Origin: Planctomycetota bacterium
Lineage (GTDB): Bacteria; Planctomycetota; PLA2; JAEUHO01
Reading direction: 5' to 3'
Assembly (NCBI GenBank): GCA_030066775.1
Contig: JASJAY010000075.1
Location: 1-41,538, forward strand
DNA length: 41,538 nucleotides
How positions within the stretch are numbered: position 1 is the stretch's first letter; every line of letters begins with the position of its first letter. Shown piece by piece: positions 35,491-41,538 of the stretch. The notes beneath the pieces are model-generated. The model ran no database searches. It was not told where the DNA came from and saw only the letters and a list, made by a program, of their open reading frames with translations. The position numbers were made by a program, and so were the translations under genes.

Positions 35491-37539
35491 TCAGTCGCGC
35501 GGCCAGTCCGGCTGCACGAACACGAAGGCGGTCGACCGCCCTCGCATGACGAAGAGACGAATGCGCTTGGGTTGCTCGGACGCCAGCTGCTTGACCAGCT
35601 TCTTGAACGCCCGCACGGACTTCACTTCCTTGTCCTGGATCCGGAGCAGCACGTCGCCGCCACGCAGGCCGGCCACGTTGGCCCAGCCGCCCAGGGTGAC
35701 GTCGGAGACGACGATGCCCTCGTACTCCATCGCCAGCTCGCGGTTGACCTTGTCCATGTAGGTCATCTCGCGAACGCTGTACTCCAAGAGCTCGTCCGTC
35801 GCCTTCTTGGCGTCGGCCGCGGTGCTCGGGGTCTCCTCGAGCGTGACCGCCAGGTCCATCGACTTGCCGTCGCGGAGCACGCTGAGCTTGGCGTCGCCGC
35901 CGATGTCGAGATCCTCGATCCGCTCGCGCAGCATGCGCGCGTCCTGCGGCTCCGACGCCTTGAGCTCGTCGCCGTTGAGCGCCGTGATCACGTCGCCGGA
36001 CTTGAGCCCGGCCTTCTCGGCCTCGGTGCCGGGCAGCACCCACGTCACGCGGAAGCCCTTCTGGCCCTCGAGCCCGACGGCCTTCGCGACCTTCGTGGTC
36101 AGCACCTGCGTCTGCACGCCCAGCCAGGCCTTGGCGAGCTCGGCGCTGCCGCGACGACGCGGCTTCTTGCTCATGTCGAGCACGGTGATCATGTCGCGCT
36201 TGCCGCGGCGGAACTGGACCGTGAGCGACTTCGAGCGCTTGTGCTTCTTCATGAGTCGCTCGAAGTCGGCGTGCGTGTCGACCGCCTCGCCGGCAATGGC
36301 GAGGATCACGTCACCGCCCTGCAACGCCGGCTTCGCGCTGTCCGGCGCACTGCCGGGGCGGATCGTGCTGAGCATGATGCCCTTCGTATCCGGGTAGCCG
36401 CGACGGAACGCCATCGGCTTCGTGATGTTCATCGCGCTCACGCCCCAGATCCCGTAGACCTGCTCTTCGCCGATCGTGTTCTCCATCGGCGCCACGTGCA
36501 CGGAGGCGGTGTGCACCTCGTTGCCGCGCTCGTACGTGAAGTTCGCCTTCTTGTCCCGCGCGAGGTCGGCGATCTGGGCATAGAAGAGCGGGATGCCCTC
36601 GAACCCGACGGCGGTGGTCTCCTTGTCGTTGATCGAGGTGACGACGTCGCCGGGCTTCAGGCCGGCCTTGTCCGCCGGGCTGCCGGGCATCACGGAGGCG
36701 ATCAGCACGCCGCCCTTGCGCCCCATCTTGCCGACGGGCATGGCGGAGACACCGATCCAGCCGCGGCGCACCTCGCCGTAGGTCACGGCGTGGCTGAGCA
36801 CCTTCTTCACCGTGTTGCTGGGGATGGCGAAGCTCATGCCGCCGCCGCCGCGCGTGTTGATGCCGACGATCTGCGCCTTGAGGTTGACGAGCGGGCCGCC
36901 GCTGTTGCCGGGCAGGATCAGCGCGTCGTGCTGGATCCACTGGTTGAAGATGCCCGTCTGCTGGCCGGCGCCGAGCTCGAGGTTGGCGATGCTGTCGCCG
37001 GTGAAGCTCATGAACACGCGCGACGTGTTCGAGACGATGCCCTTGGTCACCGAGCTCGACAGCGACTGCGGGTTGCCCATCGCGAGCACCACGTCGCCGA
37101 TCTCCAGCGCGTCCGAGTTACCGAGCGTCGCGAAGGGCAGCGGATCCTGGGTGTTCGCGCGCTCGCCCATGCGCAGCTGCAGGATGCAGAGGTCGGTGAG
37201 CGGATCGCCGCAGACGATGTCGGCGTCGATCGCCTCGCCCGAGGGCAGCTTGCACGTGATGCGTGTGGTCTCACCGGCCACGTGATGGTTCGTCACCACC
37301 AGCCCCGAGGGGCTCACGATCACGCCGCTCCCGGCCGCCGGGGCACGCACGATGCGCCCCTGGGTGAACTGCTTGGCCACCACGGAGATGTTGACCAATG
37401 CGGGATAGACCGTGTTCCGCGCGAGGGCGACGGCCTTGCGGACGCCGTCTTCTCCGCCGTCCTCGGCGCGCACCGACGCGGCCGGGATGAGGAGCACGAG
37501 CAGCAGGAGGATCGGGAACGCAGCGACACGACGCGTCAT
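35491..37539 (-). CDS. HtrA/DegP-type serine protease with several PDZ domains
   Basis: This 682-residue periplasmic protease has a signal peptide (about 1-25), a trypsin-like domain with triad His86 (TNHHV), Asp116 (LTDLCIL) and Ser213 (PGNSGGPL), and about four PDZ domains. These start near residues 245 (GWIGVSAMPV), 350 (GIWGVSAMNI), 465 (WLGVQTQVL) and 590 (MEYEGIVVSDV). Typical HtrA proteins have one or two PDZ domains and about 450 residues, so this is a long version. PGSPADKAGLKPGDVV and PGTEAEKAGLKSGDVI are PDZ carboxylate-loop signatures. ATG 37539 has GAGG 8 bases upstream; a GTG at 37548 is less likely. It leads an operon with the pseudoprotease and helical-repeat genes. Confidence 0.93.
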   Translation of the reverse strand: MTRRVAAFPILLLLVLLIPAASVRAEDGGEDGVRKAVALARNTVYPALVNISVVAKQFTQGRIVRAPAAGSGVIVSPSGLVVTNHHVAGETTRITCKLPSGEAIDADIVCGDPLTDLCILQLRMGERANTQDPLPFATLGNSDALEIGDVVLAMGNPQSLSSSVTKGIVSNTSRVFMSFTGDSIANLELGAGQQTGIFNQWIQHDALILPGNSGGPLVNLKAQIVGINTRGGGGMSFAIPSNTVKKVLSHAVTYGEVRRGWIGVSAMPVGKMGRKGGVLIASVMPGSPADKAGLKPGDVVTSINDKETTAVGFEGIPLFYAQIADLARDKKANFTYERGNEVHTASVHVAPMENTIGEEQVYGIWGVSAMNITKPMAFRRGYPDTKGIMLSTIRPGSAPDSAKPALQGGDVILAIAGEAVDTHADFERLMKKHKRSKSLTVQFRRGKRDMITVLDMSKKPRRRGSAELAKAWLGVQTQVLTTKVAKAVGLEGQKGFRVTWVLPGTEAEKAGLKSGDVITALNGDELKASEPQDARMLRERIEDLDIGGDAKLSVLRDGKSMDLAVTLEETPSTAADAKKATDELLEYSVREMTYMDKVNRELAMEYEGIVVSDVTLGGWANVAGLRGGDVLLRIQDKEVKSVRAFKKLVKQLASEQPKRIRLFVMRGRSTAFVFVQPDWPRD

Positions 37540-37628
37540 GGGGGCCACCTCTCGAGAAGGGCCGCGAGTCTACCGTTCCGGCGGGCGCGTGGGGCCCGGC
37601 CGCCCGACAGCCGCCCCAGGATCCGGGA

Positions 37629-39041
37629 TCAAAGCCGCTTGCGCGCGTCCTCGGCAGCGGGGGTCTCGGGCCAGTCGACGAGGATCCGCTCGAGCGCTGT
37701 CTGCTGCGCCGCCTCGTCGTTGCCTCCGGCCAGCGCATGCGCGAGGGCACGCCCGGCGGCCTCGCGGCGAAGCGCCTCGACCTTCTTCGCGCGGTCGAGC
37801 AGGTCGGGCGCGTAGGTCGTCGCCTCGACGCCGCGAAGCACGAGCAGCGTGTTCGGCGAGGGCGGCGGCGTCGGGCCCGGCTCGAAGGCGGCGTACGCAC
37901 GGCCCGCGGCGTCCAGATCGGACTCGATCGCGCGCCGCGTGGCCTCCGGTTCATGCAGGAGCAGCACATCCAAGGCGGCCCCGCGCAGCGCGGGGTCGTC
38001 CGCCTTGGCGTGCTTCTTCGCGAGCTTCCGTCCGCGCTTCTCGAGCCAGAGGCCCAGCTCCCGAAGACGAAGCGGCCGCTCCTCGTCGAGCGTGAGGCGG
38101 CTCTCTGCCTCGCGCACGGCCGCCTTGTAGACCGCATCGGTCGCGCGCCGAACATGCGTGCCGTTCAGTTGCGCGAAGACGAAGACGATGTAGACGCTGC
38201 CGCCCCGCGTGCGGGCGATGCCGCACGCGGCGTGGGTCATGAAGGGGCTCGTCATCGGCAGGCAGATCGCGCCGGCGCGCTGCCAACGATGGAGCACGGG
38301 CTCGAGACCGCGCCGCGCATCGAGCACGGTCGAGACGTAGCTGCGGGGATTCGGCCCCGCGGTCGGCTTGTCGGGCGGCCGTGTGTAGATGAGCCGATCG
38401 AAGCCGAACATCTCCTGCGCGCGCCAGGCGATGGTGCCCACGCCTTGGAACTTGTGATCGAGCTTCTTCCGCTTGACGCACTCCCGCGCATGCAGTCGCG
38501 CCGCCTGCGCGAGGGGCTCGTGCCATTCGAGCGGCTTCTCGCGGATCGACTTGCGATGCGCGTTCACGCGCCGGAAGAGATCGACGGCGAGGACCTCCGC
38601 GGGGATGCGCTTGTCGGGCTTGACGTCTTCGGGGGTGGGCGTGTCCGGATGCCCTTCCGGCACACCGGCGTAGAGCCAGGTGCGCAGGCCGTGGTGCGTC
38701 CGTTCACGGTCGGTGGTGCCCGTGATCGAGAGGCGGTAGATGCCCTTCCCCCGGCCGAGGCGCAGCTTGAACCGGAAGCGATCGCCCGTCGTCTTGACGT
38801 CCGCGACCGAGATGGCGCTCCCGTCGGGTCGAACCAGCACGGCTTCCGCGAAGCGGTAGCCCTTCTGCATCCGGCCCGTGATCGGGAGCGACGCGGGGTG
38901 GTCGAGCACGTGCTCGAACGGATCGAGCACCATCACCTTCGTGTTGCGGACGTCCTCGGACTCCGAGACCTCCTTCGCCAACGCCGGTACACCGAGCGCG
39001 ATCACGACGGAGGCGAGCAGCAGGCTTCGGAGGCGACGCAT
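37629..39041 (-). CDS. Exported CAP/SCP-domain protein with flanking domains
   Basis: This 470-residue protein has a signal peptide (about 1-22, ending ALA), an Ig-like beta domain (about 30-125), and a CAP (SCP/PR-1) domain (about 155-290). It ends in a helical region (about 300-470). CAP features are VNAHRKSIREKPLEWHEPL, ARLHARECVKRKKLDH, the central Glu in AQEMFG, and MTHAACGIA with YIVFVFAQ. The first His, the Glu and the second His of the CAP site can be placed. Bacterial CAP proteins act at the cell surface, but their reaction is mostly unknown. Two adjacent start codons exist (GTG 39044, ATG 39041); the ATG is used. It lies 80 bases upstream of the HtrA gene. Confidence 0.8.
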   Translation of the reverse strand: MRRLRSLLLASVVIALGVPALAKEVSESEDVRNTKVMVLDPFEHVLDHPASLPITGRMQKGYRFAEAVLVRPDGSAISVADVKTTGDRFRFKLRLGRGKGIYRLSITGTTDRERTHHGLRTWLYAGVPEGHPDTPTPEDVKPDKRIPAEVLAVDLFRRVNAHRKSIREKPLEWHEPLAQAARLHARECVKRKKLDHKFQGVGTIAWRAQEMFGFDRLIYTRPPDKPTAGPNPRSYVSTVLDARRGLEPVLHRWQRAGAICLPMTSPFMTHAACGIARTRGGSVYIVFVFAQLNGTHVRRATDAVYKAAVREAESRLTLDEERPLRLRELGLWLEKRGRKLAKKHAKADDPALRGAALDVLLLHEPEATRRAIESDLDAAGRAYAAFEPGPTPPPSPNTLLVLRGVEATTYAPDLLDRAKKVEALRREAAGRALAHALAGGNDEAAQQTALERILVDWPETPAAEDARKRL

Positions 39042-39082
39042 CACCGCATCGTAGGCGGGTCAGGCGCGAACGGGACGTCGGG

Positions 39083-40015
39083 TCAGCGCTGCGCGAGCGA
39101 GGGATCCGGCAGCAGCGGCGAGACGGGCGGCGCCGGTACACGCTCCACCGGCGGCGGGGGCGGCGGGGCCAGGGGCGACGGCGCAGCCGCGGCGTCGTGA
39201 CGGTTGCCGGGCACGCCGAAGTGCGGCGGCGTGTTCGGGTGGTAGATCAAGCGATCCGGGGCGGCCGGGGGACGGACCTCGGCGCTGACGCTGACCACGC
39301 CTTCGGTGCCCGGCTTGGCGGCCGCGAGGATCGTGTAGCGACCCGGGCGCGGCGCGGTGAACGTGAGCACCTGCTGGCCGTCGAAGGTGCGGGAGAGACG
39401 CGGGGGCGTCGCCCCGGTGGGCACCTGCTTCTTGTCCAGCGCACGACCGCCCCACGGGTCGGTCACACCCCGGATCTCCGGCACGACGCCGGAGCGTGCC
39501 TCGGGCTTCATGCGGAAGGCGACGAGGCCGCGTCGCGGCGCCGAGACGTAGATCGGGTGCGGCTGATCGGCGGTGAGCCGGACCCGGCTCGACTCGATCG
39601 CCGGGAAGCGCAGCTCGTGGTGGAAGCGGTACCACGTGTTGTGGTCCGGGACCGCGGGCCGCACGTTGAGCTTGTAGATCCCGTTGCGCAGCAGCACGAC
39701 GCCGCGCACCTCCATCGAGGCGGCCCCGTCCGGACTGTTCGTGGCCGAGGCGATGTCGACCGCGCGGCCCTGCGGATCGAGCAGCTCGACGCTGGGCGCG
39801 GAGATGTTCCCGCCGTCCGCCAGGAGGTCGAAGTCGAGCATCGATCCCTCGACGCCCTCGAAGCTGAACGCCTGGAGCTCGCGGCTCGCAGGCAGGCGCC
39901 CGTAGAGGGTGTCACCGGGCTGGATGGCCGTACCGGTGGTCTCGACCGGGGCGGACTTGCAGCCGCCGCCGGCGATCATCAGGAAAACCGTCAACACAAC
40001 GCCCACGCGTAGCAT
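39083..40015 (-). CDS. Lipoprotein with PPC-like beta domains and Pro-rich tail
   Basis: This 310-residue protein has a lipoprotein signal ending IAGGGC. A beta domain follows (QPGDTLYGRLPASRELQAFSF, read as PGDTLYGRLPASRELQ) that resembles bacterial pre-peptidase C-terminal domains. A second beta domain (about residues 140-240) contains TDPWGGRAL. The last 60 residues are Pro/Ala-rich and probably disordered. ATG 40015 is chosen because GAGGGAG lies just upstream; the GTG at 40021 is too close to that site. It is the first of the minus-strand envelope genes, 41 bases before the CAP gene, and diverges from thiD. Confidence 0.72.
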   Translation of the reverse strand: MLRVGVVLTVFLMIAGGGCKSAPVETTGTAIQPGDTLYGRLPASRELQAFSFEGVEGSMLDFDLLADGGNISAPSVELLDPQGRAVDIASATNSPDGAASMEVRGVVLLRNGIYKLNVRPAVPDHNTWYRFHHELRFPAIESSRVRLTADQPHPIYVSAPRRGLVAFRMKPEARSGVVPEIRGVTDPWGGRALDKKQVPTGATPPRLSRTFDGQQVLTFTAPRPGRYTILAAAKPGTEGVVSVSAEVRPPAAPDRLIYHPNTPPHFGVPGNRHDAAAAPSPLAPPPPPPVERVPAPPVSPLLPDPSLAQR

Positions 40016-40059
40016 GCGCACCTCCCTCGCGCGTCGAACACCTCCTGGAGTCTATCGGC

Positions 40060-40857
40060 ATGTCGCAGCACGACTACCAGTTCTTGTGCACCATTGCGGG
40101 TTCGGACCCCACGGGTGGTGCCGGACTGCAGGCCGATCTCAAGACGTTCGCGGCCCACGGGGCGATCGGCACGGCCGTGGTCACCGCGGTGACGGTGCAG
40201 GACCGGGAGGGCGTCCACGAGGTCTCGCCCGTGGCGCCGGACATCGTGGCGGCGCAGATCGGGGCCGTCCGGCGCACCCGCGAGCCGTCCGGCATCAAGA
40301 CCGGCATGCTCTGGTCCGCCGCCCTCATCGAGGCCGTCGCCGGCGCACTCGACGGCTACGACGGGCCCCTCGTCGTGGACCCGGTGCTCGTCGCAACCGC
40401 CGGGGGCGCCCTGCTCGAAGCGGAGGCGCTGCCCGCGATGCGCGACGTGCTGCTGCCCCGCGCGCGCATCGCCACCCCGAACCTGCCGGAGGCGGCGGCG
40501 CTCCTCGGGGTGCCGTCGATCGACGCGGGGAGCGAAGCCGACGCGGCGCGCGCGCTGGTGGCGCTCGGGCCCGAGGCGGTGCTGCTGAAGGGCGGCCACG
40601 CAGAGGGCGGCGACGAGGCCGTGGACTGGCTGGCCACCGCGAGCGGCGTGGAGGCGCTGCGTCTGCCGTGGGTCGAGGGCGCCAGCGGTCACGGCACGGG
40701 GTGCACGCTCGCCTCGGCGCTTGCCGCACGGTTGGCCCTGGGGGATCGGGTGCCCGACGCGGCGTGGACGGCGAAGCGCTACGTCCATCGCGCACTCGTC
40801 GGGGGCGCTGCCATCGGCGACGGATGGATGCTCGACCACCGCCCTAACGCGGATTGA
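40060..40857 (+). CDS. thiD: Hydroxymethylpyrimidine/phosphomethylpyrimidine kinase
   Basis: This 265-residue ribokinase-fold enzyme phosphorylates HMP and HMP-phosphate in thiamine synthesis. AGSDPTGGAGLQADLKTF (residues 13-30), KTGMLWS, VVDPVLVATAGGALL, TPNLPEAA and the anion-hole/base motif GHGTGCTLASA (residues about 210-220) are all present. Length is normal. TGGAG lies about 9 bases before ATG 40060. No TPP riboswitch is visible in the 44-base leader shared with the divergent lipoprotein gene. No other thi genes are nearby. Confidence 0.95.
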   Translation: MSQHDYQFLCTIAGSDPTGGAGLQADLKTFAAHGAIGTAVVTAVTVQDREGVHEVSPVAPDIVAAQIGAVRRTREPSGIKTGMLWSAALIEAVAGALDGYDGPLVVDPVLVATAGGALLEAEALPAMRDVLLPRARIATPNLPEAAALLGVPSIDAGSEADAARALVALGPEAVLLKGGHAEGGDEAVDWLATASGVEALRLPWVEGASGHGTGCTLASALAARLALGDRVPDAAWTAKRYVHRALVGGAAIGDGWMLDHRPNAD

Positions 40858-40899
40858 CCGCGGCCTTCCGCCGCATGGGCGCAAGAGGTACCGTTTGCG

Positions 40900-40921
40900 C
40901 CGGGCCCCCCCGCGGGCCCGG
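40900..40921 (+). terminator. Strong GC hairpin between thiD and the DUF2520 gene
   Basis: CCGGGCCC at 40900-40907 pairs perfectly with GGGCCCGG at 40914-40921, an 8-bp all-GC stem with a 6-base loop. It ends 5 bases before the ribosome site of the next gene (AGGGAG, 40927-40932). No T-run follows, so it may be a non-classical terminator for thiD or a leader structure for the next gene. Confidence 0.35.
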
Positions 40922-40939
40922 GGGTCAGGGAGCGACCGC

Positions 40940-41538
40940 TTGAAGGTCACGATCATCGGCGCAGGGGTCTTGGGGACCGCTCTGGGCGTGCTGCTCAAGC
41001 GCGCCGGCTACACGATCGCCGCGATCTCCAGCATGAACCGCCGCTCCGCGCAGGTCTGCGCCGCCCACATCGGCGAGGGCCAGGTGATCGGCGATCCCGG
41101 CCTCGCGGCCATGGGCGCCGACATCGTCATCCTGGCCGTGCCCGATCGCGCCATCCCCTCGCTGGCGATCCAGGTGGCCGCCGGCGGCGCCCTGCGCAAG
41201 GGCGCGGTGGTGACCCACCTGGCCGGCGGCCTCCCCGCCGCCGTGCTCTCGGGCGTGACCGCGGCCGGGGGCTTCCGCGGCTGCATGCACCCCCTGCAGA
41301 GCTTCGCGGACGTGGACACGGCGGTGCGCATGCTGCCGGACACGTTCTTCTTCCTCGAGGGCGACGAGGAGGCGGTCGACATCCTGCGCTCGACCGTCAT
41401 CGCGCTCGGGGGACGCCCGATCACCATGGGCAGCCAGGGCAAGGCGCTCTATCACGCGGGCGCCGCGGCGGCCTCCAACTTCCTCGTCACGCTGATCGAG
41501 TACGCGGTGCAGCTCTTCTTCCGCGCCGGCGTGCCGCG
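40940..41538 (+). CDS. Rossmann-fold DUF2520 protein (C-terminus outside window)
   Basis: The frame starts with TTG at 40940 (AGGGAG 7 bases upstream) and runs off the right edge, giving about 199 residues. The N-terminus VTIIGAGVLGTALGVLLKRAG is a dinucleotide-binding Rossmann turn (GAGVLG). ILAVPDRAIP and MHPLQSFAD follow as in the Rossmann-like/DUF2520 family, and KALYHAGAAAASNFLVTL is the start of the DUF2520 helical domain. Members are NAD(P)-dependent oxidoreductase-like proteins of uncertain substrate, often near pantothenate or cofactor genes. The adjacent thiD fits a cofactor context. Confidence 0.85.
   Translation, partial: MKVTIIGAGVLGTALGVLLKRAGYTIAAISSMNRRSAQVCAAHIGEGQVIGDPGLAAMGADIVILAVPDRAIPSLAIQVAAGGALRKGAVVTHLAGGLPAAVLSGVTAAGGFRGCMHPLQSFADVDTAVRMLPDTFFFLEGDEEAVDILRSTVIALGGRPITMGSQGKALYHAGAAAASNFLVTLIEYAVQLFFRAGVP

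Noticed and set aside
35491..37539. HtrA gene as a frame-shifted fusion because of its length
   Set aside because: The frame is continuous, the triad is intact and the extra length is accounted for by additional PDZ domains.

Overview
The window is a very GC-rich, gene-dense piece of bacterial chromosome. I find 31 protein genes (two cut by the window ends) and no tRNA, rRNA, CRISPR array, insertion sequence or phage gene. No gene-free stretch reaches 300 bases. The organism is Gram-negative: it has several lipoproteins, a TolC-like outer-membrane factor with a periplasmic adaptor, an alpha-2-macroglobulin with a thioester, and a multi-PDZ HtrA protease. The gene mix (giant TPR/alpha-2-macroglobulin protein, Uma2 nuclease, NRDE protein, Cys-rich TPWDYCC-type lipoprotein) suggests Planctomycetota or a similar high-GC lineage. 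This assignment is an inference, and no marker in the window settles it.

Layout. 1-4938: a lipoprotein fragment, then an SOS-like mutagenesis operon of a Y-family polymerase and a DnaE2-like polymerase. A consensus-like promoter precedes it, with a GTTC-N7-GTTC direct repeat between its -35 and -10 boxes. 4948-9448: a small membrane protein, a family 2 glycosyltransferase and an unknown membrane-anchored protein; then an NRDE-family protein, a Uma2-type nuclease, and a PAS-GGDEF protein with a degenerate active site. 9581-17719: one 2712-residue TPR/alpha-2-macroglobulin protein with a duplicated TPR-MG module. 17835-23764: a plus-strand run of a GT39 glycosyltransferase, a GT-B glycosyltransferase, a phosphofructokinase with a lysine/arginine-rich tail, a PHP phosphoesterase and phosphatidylserine decarboxylase. 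23837-26835: a lipoprotein, a carboxypeptidase-regulatory-like protein and glutamyl-tRNA synthetase. 26852-33674: a minus-strand tripartite ABC efflux operon with Cys-rich exported proteins at both ends. 33756-40015: minus-strand envelope genes, namely an HtrA protease, a trypsin-fold pseudoprotease and a helical-repeat protein in one operon, plus a CAP-domain protein and a lipoprotein. 40060-end: thiD and a partial Rossmann/DUF2520 gene.

How the genes work together. Translational coupling is common: ATGA or GTGA overlaps occur at 19508, 27382, 29667, 31935 and 34517. The dominant theme is the cell envelope: protease inhibition or trapping, protease quality control, efflux, lipid synthesis and glycosylation. 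The candidates most worth a second look are the SOS-like promoter of the two-gene polymerase operon, the duplicated A2M architecture, the efflux operon bracketed by Cys-rich proteins, and the protease/pseudoprotease/helical-repeat operon.
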